Positions 15,165 to 24,632 of a stretch of DNA of 64,000 nucleotides are shown piece by piece. Origin of the DNA: Bdellovibrio sp. 28-41-41. Lineage in GTDB: Bacteria > Bdellovibrionota > Bdellovibrionia > Bdellovibrionales > Bdellovibrionaceae. The DNA lies in contig NCGL01000003.1 in assembly GCA_002256935.1 (NCBI GenBank), positions 1-64,000 of the forward strand, in the 5' to 3' direction. Numbering within the stretch: position 1 is the stretch's first letter; each line of letters begins with the position of its first letter. The position numbers and the translations under genes were made by a program. The notes beneath the pieces were generated by a model. That model had not been told where the DNA came from and did not search any database. It worked only from the letters and a program-made list of their open reading frames with translations.

Positions 15165-17645
15165 GTGAAAACATTTGAAATTGGCATCGATCTGGGCACA
15201 ACTAATTCTTCAATTGCAATTGTCCGAAATGGAGAAATTGAAATTATCAAGAATACAAATGGTGAGGAAGCAACACCATCTGTTATTTACGCAGATAAAA
15301 ACGGAAAATTAGTTGTGGGAGCCAAGGCAAAAAAAAAGGCCCTTGATGATTCGGATTTAGAGTCAGCAAAAAACTGGAAAGCCGAAGTTAAGCGCCTAAT
15401 GGGAACTAACGAGGCAGTAACGCTGCCAAACTATGGCTCCCCACTTACTCCAGAAAAAATTTCGTCAGAAATTCTTAAATCACTTTTAGCAGACGTTGCA
15501 AGGCGGTACCCTGAGATATCTCTTTCGTCTGCGGTAATTACTGTTCCAGCCCATTTTTCAACACTTCAATCGGAAGCTACAAAGCGTGCTGGACAACTTT
15601 CTGGGATCACGAACGTAATACTCCTACAAGAGCCTATAGCCGCTGCCGTTGCATATGGTTTTACTTCCAATACCGACGATAACTGGCTTGTTTATGATCT
15701 TGGTGGAGGAACATTCGACGTGGCACTCGTTGCGTCTCGCGGCGGATCATTAACTGTGTTAGCTCACGGTGGAGACAATTTTCTAGGAGGAAAAGACATA
15801 GACGCAGCTATTGTCGACAATTATATAGTTAAAGCATTAAAAGCAAAAGGACATAATTTCCAATTTACTACAGACCAAAACTTGAATAAAAAATTGAGAA
15901 TATTTGCAGAGCAGGGAAAAATTGACTTATCTACATCTGAATCAACTACTATCGATATAGAAATCGATCTAAATAATACAACTATAAATGAATCTTTAAA
16001 TTTTAGTCGAGCAGACCTATTAAATGCATGCTTACCGATCCTAGAAAGAACTGTAGACATTTGCAATGAAACAATAAAAGAATCTCATATAGAAATAAAA
16101 TCAGTAAGTAAAATTGTACTAGTTGGTGGCCCAACTCAAATGCCAATATTGCGATCATATTTGGAAAAAGAACTAAGAGTTAAAGTAGATGGATCGCAAG
16201 ATCCACTAACAGTCGTTGCAAAAGGAGCAGCATTCTTTGCTCAACAAAATCCCATCGCATCGCAATCAACATCTACCCAAAGCATGAATAACGACACGAC
16301 CTATCAACTTGAAATAAATTTTTCTCCTGTTACCTCTGAAGACCAACAAACAATTACTGGAAAAATTAAATCACCCAACGAAAAATCAAAATCAGCTCAT
16401 ACAATATGCTTTCAGGCTGAAGACAAGAGTTATACTTCAGGAGACATATTATTAAAAAATGAAAAATTTATTGCTCAGTTACCAACTCCGAAAAAGTCCA
16501 CTCAATTTTGGATCTACATAAAAGACGAAAACGGAAATTTACTTGAAGGCAATCCGGACAGTCTTTCTGTTTCAAATGGCGTTTCAATCTCCGGGGCACC
16601 ACTACCTCATTCGATTGGTGTTTCAATACTTTCTTTATCAGCATCAAAAGGATTTTCGGAAGATGAAATCATGGATTTATTCTTCCAAAAAAACAGCATT
16701 CTGCCACTATCATCTACAAAAAGATATTATACCGTTTCAGATTTGAAAGCATCCGAGTCAGAAAATGCTCTTCCAGTTAGAATATATGAGGGCGAGTCGC
16801 CAATGCCAAATAGAAACTCACTTATATGTGATCTTGCAATAACAGGAAAAATGGTTCACACAAATATAAAAAAAGGTTCGCCAGTCGATATTACCATATC
16901 TATCGATGAATCACGCCAATTGACAGTTAAAGCTTATATCCCAGAAGTTGATTTAACACTAAATGCACGTGCTACGATCTACGATGAAGACATATCGGTT
17001 AACGATCTTAAAGAAACTTTGAATGAACAAACACAAAGAAATTCAGAGATCGATACTGATGATTCTCAAGACACAAAACGTGTCGATAATATGATTTCAG
17101 AAATAAAAGCAACAATTGAAAAAAGCGTCTCTGACACAGATCAAAAACGAAAGGCTTCAAAGCAGCTTAAAGATTTAATGATGGCACTTGATAGCGCAGA
17201 AGCAAGAGCAGAATTTGATCGTAACGTAGCTGCTTTTTTAAAATTGTCTGAAGAAGTTCAGGAATATATCAATAATGCTAACCCCAAAGAAAGTCGCGCA
17301 GAGTACTTAGAAACCTTCAATGCAATAAAGCAAGATGGAAATCGAGCTATCGATACTAAAGATGCAATTATCCTTAAACAAACTTTGGATAAGCTTAAAA
17401 GGACTAATGCTATTTGGATGTTCAATGATCCAGTCTTTTTAGTAAGTATTATGAAGGATGCTCAGCAAAATCGAAATTCATTCCAAAACATGGATGCCTT
17501 AGATGAGATCCTTGCAAACTGTGAACTTGCAATAAAATCAAACGATTTAAATTCTCTTAGAGAAAATATTTTTAGCCTATTAGATCTAAATAGTGAAAAT
17601 ACTACTTCAGCAATTAAAACACTTAAATCTGGGATAACAAGATAA
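15165..17645 (+). CDS. Hsp70/DnaK-like chaperone with divergent C-terminus
   Basis: An 826-residue Hsp70-family ATPase, longer than DnaK (about 640). The N-terminal nucleotide-binding domain is intact: IGIDLGTTNSSIAIV (3-17), VPAHFSTLQSEATKRAG (about 125-142), DLGGGTFDVALV (about 178) and IVLVGGPTQMPI (about 320). The substrate domain is diverged and has a helical extension of about 200 residues. GTG start at 15165. It is the first gene of a three-gene operon with coupled stop/start (TAATG) to the next. Likely a dedicated chaperone for the operon's own system. Confidence 0.85.
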   Translation: MKTFEIGIDLGTTNSSIAIVRNGEIEIIKNTNGEEATPSVIYADKNGKLVVGAKAKKKALDDSDLESAKNWKAEVKRLMGTNEAVTLPNYGSPLTPEKISSEILKSLLADVARRYPEISLSSAVITVPAHFSTLQSEATKRAGQLSGITNVILLQEPIAAAVAYGFTSNTDDNWLVYDLGGGTFDVALVASRGGSLTVLAHGGDNFLGGKDIDAAIVDNYIVKALKAKGHNFQFTTDQNLNKKLRIFAEQGKIDLSTSESTTIDIEIDLNNTTINESLNFSRADLLNACLPILERTVDICNETIKESHIEIKSVSKIVLVGGPTQMPILRSYLEKELRVKVDGSQDPLTVVAKGAAFFAQQNPIASQSTSTQSMNNDTTYQLEINFSPVTSEDQQTITGKIKSPNEKSKSAHTICFQAEDKSYTSGDILLKNEKFIAQLPTPKKSTQFWIYIKDENGNLLEGNPDSLSVSNGVSISGAPLPHSIGVSILSLSASKGFSEDEIMDLFFQKNSILPLSSTKRYYTVSDLKASESENALPVRIYEGESPMPNRNSLICDLAITGKMVHTNIKKGSPVDITISIDESRQLTVKAYIPEVDLTLNARATIYDEDISVNDLKETLNEQTQRNSEIDTDDSQDTKRVDNMISEIKATIEKSVSDTDQKRKASKQLKDLMMALDSAEARAEFDRNVAAFLKLSEEVQEYINNANPKESRAEYLETFNAIKQDGNRAIDTKDAIILKQTLDKLKRTNAIWMFNDPVFLVSIMKDAQQNRNSFQNMDALDEILANCELAIKSNDLNSLRENIFSLLDLNSENTTSAIKTLKSGITR

Positions 17646-19255
17646 TGGAAGCAGTAAGATTAATTCGCAACGCTCATCATATTCTTGGCCTTCAAACTGG
17701 GGTGGACATACAAGGTATTAGAAAAAGAGCAAATCACCTTCTCAACCTAGCTCGAATTGATGAATCTGAAAAATATGAAACTGATCTGACTGAAATGTCT
17801 GATCTCAGAACTGAACAAAATATTCGCAAGGCTGTTGAACAATTAAGCGGAGTGAAGACTCGCTTAATAGAGGCCTTTTTTTGGTTTGAAACACCTACTC
17901 TACAAGATTTCAGCTCACTAAAAGCATTATCAAAAGGAGACTATGACAATGCAATAAAACATTGGAAAAGTCTTTCATCAACATCGCCAAATTGGATTGC
18001 CAAAAAAAATGAAGCACTTTCATATTTTATAGCTGCTCAACACACCAACGATAAGAATTTATTTAATCAATCAATCACTCTTTGGAAAGAAATAGAGTTA
18101 TCTGATCAATTTTGGCTATTTTATAAAGAACATTATAAATTAACTGATGATCTCGGCACAAATGAAGCTTCCTTTGTCGAAATAAGAACTAAGCTGTTTG
18201 AATACTTATCGTGGCTGACGCTCGATCTTTATCGAAACAATTTTAACAAAGAGTATATTTCAATATTTTTTAAACAGACTGGAATAGTTGGGCAAGGAAT
18301 TGAAAATCATATTCTTGCACCTGTCATATCAAAAGTAAGGTCTGAGATGGACACAATTAGTATTGAAAAAGATGACATTATAAAGTTACGTACAAAAAAA
18401 CTTTCGGTAATTTCTTTAGTTCAAGACTTATCTGATTTTGGAGTCGATGACTATTCTCCTGTAAAAGCATTACGTGAAACATGTGCTACTAAGTTCAGAA
18501 ATTTCTCTGTGGCAATCTATAACGAAAAGGAAAATATTGATCTCTCTAAAGAATACCTACAAGCAGCAGTTGTTTTGTCTTCTTCTAATAGCTTTTTACT
18601 TCAAGCAGAAAGAGACAAAGCACAACTAGAAAGTAATCACGCTTTTGAATCTTTTATTTCAAAAGTTGCTTCTAAATCTGAGGGTAAGTCAACTCGTGAA
18701 AAATGGAATATATTTCTGCACGAAGAGGCAACTTTGCCTGAATCTATTAAAAAGGGTAAAGGCTATACTCAACTAAAGGGCCAAGTTTTACTCGGTTTTT
18801 GTGTGGAAGAATTTACCCAAGCTCTAAAAAATTTAAATGCTAATGGTATGCAAACAGCATTTCATGAAATTTGGAATAATATTGATCTATTTGAATTAAA
18901 CAAAGAAAAAGTATTGGAAATGGCCAAAGAATTAGAAGCCAAATCAAAACTAAATTCCTCTGTTAAACAGTTTCAAAAGATTGATGAAGATAACCGCTTG
19001 GTTGGAGAGCTTGCAGATAATTCAAAATTAGAAGAAAATGCCAAAGGAGCTTTTTTAATTCTTTGCAGATCAGCATTGTGGAAAGAGGCGATCCCTCACA
19101 TTCATTATCATAAATTCGACCAAAACGTTACTAAGTTGGCATTTTTTGTTGGCATTATAGTTTGGGCTAATAGTACTTGGTATTTGGGAATTGGCGCATG
19201 GATAGTTTGTATATACGGAGGCTCTTTTTTAGGTAAAAAGATCTATTTAAAATGA
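17645..19255 (+). CDS. J-domain-like, membrane-anchored partner of Hsp70
   Basis: A 536-residue protein, mostly helical. The N-terminus resembles a degenerate J-domain (NAHHILGLQTGVDIQGIRKR), but the catalytic HPD tripeptide is missing (NLARIDE stands in the expected region). The middle has repeat-like helices. The C-terminus has two membrane segments (about 494-508 and 511-528). The position between Hsp70 and AAA+ genes, with overlaps at both ends, suggests a scaffold that tethers the chaperones to the membrane. Function is inference. Confidence 0.6.
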   Translation: MEAVRLIRNAHHILGLQTGVDIQGIRKRANHLLNLARIDESEKYETDLTEMSDLRTEQNIRKAVEQLSGVKTRLIEAFFWFETPTLQDFSSLKALSKGDYDNAIKHWKSLSSTSPNWIAKKNEALSYFIAAQHTNDKNLFNQSITLWKEIELSDQFWLFYKEHYKLTDDLGTNEASFVEIRTKLFEYLSWLTLDLYRNNFNKEYISIFFKQTGIVGQGIENHILAPVISKVRSEMDTISIEKDDIIKLRTKKLSVISLVQDLSDFGVDDYSPVKALRETCATKFRNFSVAIYNEKENIDLSKEYLQAAVVLSSSNSFLLQAERDKAQLESNHAFESFISKVASKSEGKSTREKWNIFLHEEATLPESIKKGKGYTQLKGQVLLGFCVEEFTQALKNLNANGMQTAFHEIWNNIDLFELNKEKVLEMAKELEAKSKLNSSVKQFQKIDEDNRLVGELADNSKLEENAKGAFLILCRSALWKEAIPHIHYHKFDQNVTKLAFFVGIIVWANSTWYLGIGAWIVCIYGGSFLGKKIYLK

Positions 19256-20331
19256 GTAATTTATTTATTACACGACCCACATTACCTCAAGGATGGCTAC
19301 TTCAAGATAAGAAAACCATAGTGGACTTCATAGAACGTAGACATTTCACTGAAGTTTACAAACTTTCTGACGGAGATTACTTATACTTGTTTCACGATGC
19401 TGAGTTAAAATCAAAGGTTAGAAGTAGACAAATTGAACACGAGAAAATAGTTACAGCAGGAAAAGAAGCAATCGGTAAACGATTCCAATCTCATTCAAAC
19501 GAAGAATTTACACTAAGAATTAATCGCATTTTGTCTAAATCTGGGTTGGATGCTGTTGCTGGTATGGATGAACTCAAACAAATAATAATTAGGGACATTA
19601 TACACCCCTTCCAACATCGCGAAAAATATAAAGAGTATAAACTTGGAATACCCAACGGAATACTATTATTTGGGCCACCCGGCTGTGGGAAAACGTATAT
19701 AGCTAGAAAGATTGGAGAAGAGCTCAATATTCCAACAATTGAATTAAGGGAGTCTGATGTTGGTAGCCCATACATTCATGCGACATCAGGAAACATAGCC
19801 AAAGCATTCAAAGAAGCTTTAAGGTTGGCACCTTCAATTATATTTATAGATGAAATTTCAGGTTTATTGCCAAAGCGAGAGACGCTTTCTGGCTCTCAAC
19901 AGTATCGTGAATCGGAAATAAATGAGTTTTTAGTTCAAATAGAAAGTGCTGGATCCAGAGATATATTGGTTATTGGTGCTACAAACTTTCCTGATAGAAT
20001 GGACTCCGCGGCAATGAGATCTGGCCGAATGGACAAAAGAATTTTTATACCGCCACCAGATTATAATGCACGCATCGAGCTTTTCAAAATGGAGCTTGAA
20101 GATAGACCAATTTCATTTGATGTACTTCCTGAAGTACTATCAAATATGTCTGATGGATATGTTGCTTCGGATATTAAATTAACAGTAGATAATGCAGCAA
20201 GAACTGCTCTTTCAAAAAACACTGAAATAAATATGATGATATTGATGAAATCTCTCAAAGAGACTAAACCATCATTGAGCAAATCTGAGCTAAATGAGTA
20301 TCTGTCCTATCAAAATTTAGAACGACGTTAA
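19252..20331 (+). CDS. AAA+ ATPase (FtsH/Cdc48-type module)
   Basis: A 359-residue classic AAA protein: Walker A GPPGCGKT (about 141-148), Walker B IIFIDEI (about 200), sensor-1 GATNFPDRMD, and arginine finger region RSGRMDKR. An N-terminal 100 residues precede the motor. No protease domain follows, so it is an unfoldase or remodeller. It overlaps the previous gene by ATGA. With Hsp70 and a J-like protein it resembles a disaggregase set assembled on a mobile element. Confidence 0.85.
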   Translation: MSNLFITRPTLPQGWLLQDKKTIVDFIERRHFTEVYKLSDGDYLYLFHDAELKSKVRSRQIEHEKIVTAGKEAIGKRFQSHSNEEFTLRINRILSKSGLDAVAGMDELKQIIIRDIIHPFQHREKYKEYKLGIPNGILLFGPPGCGKTYIARKIGEELNIPTIELRESDVGSPYIHATSGNIAKAFKEALRLAPSIIFIDEISGLLPKRETLSGSQQYRESEINEFLVQIESAGSRDILVIGATNFPDRMDSAAMRSGRMDKRIFIPPPDYNARIELFKMELEDRPISFDVLPEVLSNMSDGYVASDIKLTVDNAARTALSKNTEINMMILMKSLKETKPSLSKSELNEYLSYQNLERR

Positions 20332-20349
20332 AGCAAAATCCAAAAAACG

Positions 20350-20489
20350 TTCAGAATTCCTAAACAAAAAGTATAAAGATGTTAAATTCAGTAATTCTGA
20401 ACATGATTCAGAATTACTGAATACATTTAACTGCTCAAAAACCTGATGAAATTAATTAACTATTTTAAAGTACATTCAGTTTTACTGAA
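20350..20489. promoter_or_regulatory. Four TTCAG-N5-CTGAA operators before the conjugation operon
   Basis: The 300-base gap before the conjugation genes holds TTCAG-AATTC-CTAAA (20350-20364, imperfect), TTCAG-TAATT-CTGAA (20387-20401), TTCAG-AATTA-CTGAA (20407-20421) and TTCAG-TTTTA-CTGAA (20475-20489). Centres of the middle two are 20 bases apart (two helical turns). This looks like a cooperative operator array controlling transfer. The protein that binds it is not identified in this window. Confidence 0.65.
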
Positions 20490-20631
20490 TAACTCAATCT
20501 AGATAGAACTGAACTGTTTTAAAAAATAGTAATTGATTTCAGATACATATTCAAAAACCACACATTCTTGGCATCCCTTGCTTTTTAAGAACTCCGAACG
20601 GCGACAACAACAAACGCCGAAGGGAGGAAAA

Positions 20632-20895
20632 GTGAATGGGTATTTTAAAGAAAAATCTAATTCGAAAAATCAAGAGGTAGAGCCGCTTGATTTTAATCAG
20701 GTTGAGTTCGTTTCTGATGCCGAGGATGACGTCGATGCCATGGATGATCGGCTTCGACACCAGTACGGCTACAAGCATGAGTGTCCAAGATGTGGATCAA
20801 TTCAAACTGTAGCTTCGCGTTTTCCCTATTGCGCATACTGCAACTGGGATTCACTCGTTGATTCACTGGGAGCAAACGACGAATGGGTTGCGTAA
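20632..20895 (+). CDS. Small zinc-ribbon protein, first gene of the conjugation cluster
   Basis: An 87-residue acidic protein with a zinc ribbon near the C-terminus (CPRCGS and later CAYCNW, two C-x2-C knuckles). Start is GTG 20632 behind a strong AGGGAGGA site; a longer upstream frame lacks one. It precedes the pilin and other type IV secretion genes and may be a regulator or accessory protein. The family is not recognised. Confidence 0.65.
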   Translation: MNGYFKEKSNSKNQEVEPLDFNQVEFVSDAEDDVDAMDDRLRHQYGYKHECPRCGSIQTVASRFPYCAYCNWDSLVDSLGANDEWVA

Positions 20896-21054
20896 ATCTT
20901 TTCGTTAGCGCTCTTCTGAAAATTAGAAAACGATCGATCACAACAACAGTGTTCCAAGTGCGAAATGGAAACCAAACAAAGTGGATCACTCAAAGTGAGT
21001 GGCTTGCTCAACAAAAACATTATCAACAAAACAATAACCTCGGAGGTATTTTTT

Positions 21055-21486
21055 ATGAACAAACAACAAACAAACCAAGGATCGAAGCCATCGCAGTTTT
21101 ACCGATTTCAAGTCATTCAGCCCCAGATGAAAATCGATGGACATAATCAGAAACCACGTTCGGTGGGGATGGCCTATCTAAAAGAAGGTCAAAATACTTA
21201 TACACTTCGTCTGTGGATGCTTTTGAATGAAAAATTCTATGTCATTCCAAACAAGAACGATTCGAGTCGATTTCTAATTCTTACTCGCGAGCCAAACAAA
21301 AATCCACTCGGCAAAAATAAATACTTTTGGAATATCGTTGGAAATGGAAAAGCGGATACATCAACTGGTTACATCAAACTGAACTTTGATTTATTTGAAA
21401 AACCAATTTTGATGAGCCTTTATCCAGAATCCTCTGCGAATTCTTTGACGCTACCAGATCCCGACTCTACTGATGAAATCGCTTAA
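21055..21486 (+). CDS. Conserved-type protein of unknown function in the conjugation operon
   Basis: A 143-residue soluble protein. ATG 21055 is chosen because a CGGAGG site lies 8 bases upstream; the frame is open further up but without one. The product starts with a Gln/Asn-rich stretch and contains beta-rich segments (TLRLWMLLNEKFYVIPNK, then FLILTREPNK). It has no signal peptide or membrane span. It lies 20 bases before the pilin gene and belongs to the same transcript. Confidence 0.65.
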   Translation: MNKQQTNQGSKPSQFYRFQVIQPQMKIDGHNQKPRSVGMAYLKEGQNTYTLRLWMLLNEKFYVIPNKNDSSRFLILTREPNKNPLGKNKYFWNIVGNGKADTSTGYIKLNFDLFEKPILMSLYPESSANSLTLPDPDSTDEIA

Positions 21487-21506
21487 CCTATTAACAAGGA
21501 GTTTTT

Positions 21507-21794
21507 ATGAATCAGAATCAAAAAGCATTTCTGTTTACTGTTATGGCAATGGGCTTTCTGCTAGCACCTGAATTAGCTTTTGCTGGCCTTGAATCAAGCT
21601 TGATGGGAATCAAAATGAAGCTCACAGGGGTTATTCTACCGCTGTTATCTGTGATCGGAATCGCAATCGCCGCGATCTCATTTTTCACAGGAAATCCAAA
21701 TGCAAAACAGCATATCGTCTATGCAGTTCTTGGTTGCATTTTCGGATTTGGAGCACAGGCCATCGTTGATTTCATCGCACAAACGGTTCGATGA
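21507..21794 (+). CDS. virB2: VirB2/TrbC-type conjugative pilin
   Basis: A 95-residue prepilin: a long signal peptide ending AFA (about 25), then two hydrophobic helices (about 37-56 and 70-90) with a short polar loop between, the arrangement of VirB2/TrbC. It forms the pilus polymer of the mating channel. AGGAG lies before the ATG. Order pilin, VirB3, VirB4 is the standard type IV secretion order. Confidence 0.85.
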   Translation: MNQNQKAFLFTVMAMGFLLAPELAFAGLESSLMGIKMKLTGVILPLLSVIGIAIAAISFFTGNPNAKQHIVYAVLGCIFGFGAQAIVDFIAQTVR

Positions 21795-21802
21795 GGTAAT
21801 TT

Positions 21803-22141
21803 ATGAATGAATCAGGGCTAGAGACAACCCGAGTGCCTCGGGCATTGGAAATAAAAACAAAATTATTTGGTTTTGAATTGCCAGACTTGCTTCTCATTTT
21901 CTTCACCTTGGCATTTACGAACTTTATTTTTGGCAGCACATCGTTTCGATATCCATTAGTTTGGGGAACAACGCTTTCATTGGCGTTGTTCCTCTTCTTC
22001 GCCAAACGAGGTAAGCCAGACAATTATTTGCAACATTTAGGCGAGTTTATCACGTCGCCAACATACTTTGCTGCTGGCGCAGCTGATCAGTCTTATAAAC
22101 AAATGAAGAAAGGTGGAACACATGTCAACAAATCGCAATGA
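21803..22141 (+). CDS. virB3: VirB3/TrbD-type inner-membrane protein
   Basis: A 112-residue protein with a polar N-terminus (RVPRALEIKTKLFGFELPD) followed by two close membrane segments (about 28-45 and 48-65), as in VirB3/TrbD. It sits between pilin and VirB4 ATPase genes, which is the diagnostic position, and its end overlaps the VirB4 start by 20 bases. Confidence 0.8.
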   Translation: MNESGLETTRVPRALEIKTKLFGFELPDLLLIFFTLAFTNFIFGSTSFRYPLVWGTTLSLALFLFFAKRGKPDNYLQHLGEFITSPTYFAAGAADQSYKQMKKGGTHVNKSQ

Positions 22142-24632
22142 CTCATCCGTAGCCGGACAATTGCCATACTGGGAATTTTTTAGTGAACCATTCGGTCACA
22201 TCATATTGAATGATGGTTCGCTCGTCGCGGGATTAAACTTAGGACTAAAAGATATTGAATGCCTTGATGATGCTGAAATTAATCAATTTACTTTTCAGCT
22301 CAGATCTGTCTTGAATTCGATTTCTGAAAATACCTCTGTGCAATTTCATTTCAATGTTAATTCTGATTTCGCTGAAACTATCACAAACCATATCCAAAGA
22401 AAACAGTCTGACGCTCATCAACTCATTCTTGATATTGCAGCACATAGAGAAAGCCGACTTCTCGAAGACTTGAAGTCCGGCTCTCTCTATAAACCAAAAC
22501 TGACAGTCTTTTTAAAGACAAAATTGATTCAAACTAAAAAAGCAGCTTTTTTCTCAAAGCCGGAACTGTTCTCGAAAAATGCGGTTGATAGTTACAGTGA
22601 AACTCTAGAAGTACTCAATCAAAATATTGAAAGCTTCCGTTCATTCTTTGAAGGCAGCGGCTTAAAAGCTAATCAGTTATCGCGAGATAAAATTGCTCAG
22701 CACATTTATTCATTTCTAAACCCAAAACGAAGTGAACTTGAGCCATCACCTAAGTTGATTCAGTCCCAAGACGGAGACCTACCTGATGAGGTTCTATCAG
22801 ATTCGCCTTGGCTAGCGACTCAGTCTCCAAGGGAGCAGTTAGTTTTTGGCGATCTTCTTTTAAACTATGAACAGTTCACTTTAGATGGATACTACCATCG
22901 GATCATTTCGCTGAAGACACTTCCTGAAGTGACATTCGCAGGACAGCTATCATCATTTTTAAGAATGCCCTTTCATTACGATCTTTTCTTAAGCTTTGAA
23001 GTGCCTAGTCAAGCTGACGAAATGGCGAAGCTTAAACAAAGAAGAAATATGGCGCATTCAATGGCGAGCACTCAAGCCGGCAAAGCTTCTGATCTAGAAA
23101 GCGAATCAAAGCTTAGCTCAACAGAAGAATTGATTAGAGAACTTTTGAATTCTGGTCAGCGTATCTATGCAGTTCAGATGAATCTAGTTCTAAAGGCCCC
23201 TGCGGATACTGAAGGGGCCAAAGAACTCAATCGACAATGTCGCGAGGTTCTCGGGCGATTCCGATCGCTCAACGGGGCCGAAGGACTTGAAGAAAGCGTT
23301 GGCGCATGGAAAATCGTTCGTGGAAATTTACCAGCTGCTCCGATGAATTTAGAACGCGCAAGAAAAATGAAAACTAATAATCTTGCAGACTTCTTGCCAG
23401 TGTATGGATCTAGAGAGGGAGATCGTGATCCAGTCGTCATTCTAAGAAATCGAATGAACGGAATAGTGTCCTTTGATTCTTTCGATTCTGGGCTTCCCAA
23501 CTACAACAGTTTGGTCACAGGTTCTAGCGGCGCTGGTAAGAGCTTTTTAAATAACTGTATTTTAATGCAAGAGATGGCCCGAAATCTTCGTGTTTTCATA
23601 ATCGACATCGGTGGTTCCTACAAAAAGCTAACGGAGTCATTAGGTGGTCAATATCTCGATGTGAATCTTTCTCCCGAATATCAAATGAATCCATTTCATA
23701 TTCCAGATGCCAATCTAGAACCGAGCAATCAGAAACTCAAGTCTTTGATCGCTGTAGTTGAAAGTATGGTGACTGAAGATTCAAACACTCGACTACCAAA
23801 GCTTGAACGAGTTCTTTTAGAAAAGACAATCCTCGAGCTTTATGAAGAAAAGCGCAGATCATCATTAATTCCAAAACTATCTGATCTAGCAGATCGACTC
23901 AATAAATCAACCGAAGATAAAATGAAAAATCTTGGAAAAATGCTTTACATGTGGACCGGAGATCGCCCTTTCGGGCGACTACTTGATGGACTAGGAAGTC
24001 TTCGAACTGATTCTCCGATTTGTACGTTCGACTTAAAAGGTCTCTCAAGTCACCCAGATCTTCAGAGTGTAATGATACTTATTCTGACGGATTTCATCCT
24101 AAATCAGGTTGAAAATGACAAGACGAATCGAAAACGAATTATTTTGGATGAAGCTTGGGAACTTCTGAAATCTCCAGCTGCTGCATCCTTTATGGAGTAT
24201 TGTGCTAGAACCTTAAGAAAAACAGGATCTGGAATCACCTTCATCACTCAAGGAGTTGAAGAAATTGTAGCAAGCCCCATCGGAGCTGCAATTCTTAACA
24301 ACACAGCAACTAAATTCATCATGCTTCAGCGCGGAGACACCGAAATTCTAGCTCAAACTCTAAAACTGAATCAGCAAGAGATCAGTTTAATTCAGTCACT
24401 TGAGCAAAGAAAAGGTGTTTTCTCAGAAGGATTTTTAATTGAGGGAGACCACAGGCAAGTCATTCGCGTCTATCCAAGCCCAACCGAATACTGGCTGTCG
24501 ACAAGTGATGCGCAAGACAACGCATTTATTGAATCGCTTCGCGCAAAGGGTTCAAGCTTACCTGAAGCAATAAAAACTGCGGCACTTCAATTTCCAAATG
24601 GAATTGCTCAATCAAAAAGGAATAGTGCATGA
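22122..24632 (+). CDS. virB4: VirB4/TraC conjugation ATPase
   Basis: An 836-residue ATPase, typical length for VirB4. Walker A is TGSSGAGKSFLNN near residue 465; Walker B is RIILDEAWELL near 670; a later FITQGVEEI motif is usual for the family. The N-terminal half is the VirB4 membrane-associated domain. ATG 22122 is preferred to GTG 22113 because AGGTGG sits in front of it. It powers pilus biogenesis and substrate transfer. With VirB11 absent it would be the main assembly motor. Confidence 0.93.
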   Translation: MSTNRNDSSVAGQLPYWEFFSEPFGHIILNDGSLVAGLNLGLKDIECLDDAEINQFTFQLRSVLNSISENTSVQFHFNVNSDFAETITNHIQRKQSDAHQLILDIAAHRESRLLEDLKSGSLYKPKLTVFLKTKLIQTKKAAFFSKPELFSKNAVDSYSETLEVLNQNIESFRSFFEGSGLKANQLSRDKIAQHIYSFLNPKRSELEPSPKLIQSQDGDLPDEVLSDSPWLATQSPREQLVFGDLLLNYEQFTLDGYYHRIISLKTLPEVTFAGQLSSFLRMPFHYDLFLSFEVPSQADEMAKLKQRRNMAHSMASTQAGKASDLESESKLSSTEELIRELLNSGQRIYAVQMNLVLKAPADTEGAKELNRQCREVLGRFRSLNGAEGLEESVGAWKIVRGNLPAAPMNLERARKMKTNNLADFLPVYGSREGDRDPVVILRNRMNGIVSFDSFDSGLPNYNSLVTGSSGAGKSFLNNCILMQEMARNLRVFIIDIGGSYKKLTESLGGQYLDVNLSPEYQMNPFHIPDANLEPSNQKLKSLIAVVESMVTEDSNTRLPKLERVLLEKTILELYEEKRRSSLIPKLSDLADRLNKSTEDKMKNLGKMLYMWTGDRPFGRLLDGLGSLRTDSPICTFDLKGLSSHPDLQSVMILILTDFILNQVENDKTNRKRIILDEAWELLKSPAAASFMEYCARTLRKTGSGITFITQGVEEIVASPIGAAILNNTATKFIMLQRGDTEILAQTLKLNQQEISLIQSLEQRKGVFSEGFLIEGDHRQVIRVYPSPTEYWLSTSDAQDNAFIESLRAKGSSLPEAIKTAALQFPNGIAQSKRNSA

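Noticed and set aside
20883..21146. Overlapping plus-strand frame of 87 codons between the zinc-ribbon gene and the gene at 21055
   Set aside because: It overlaps genes at both ends, has only a distant GGGAG and no convincing start; the stronger ribosome sites belong to its neighbours. It could still be real, but I could not support it.
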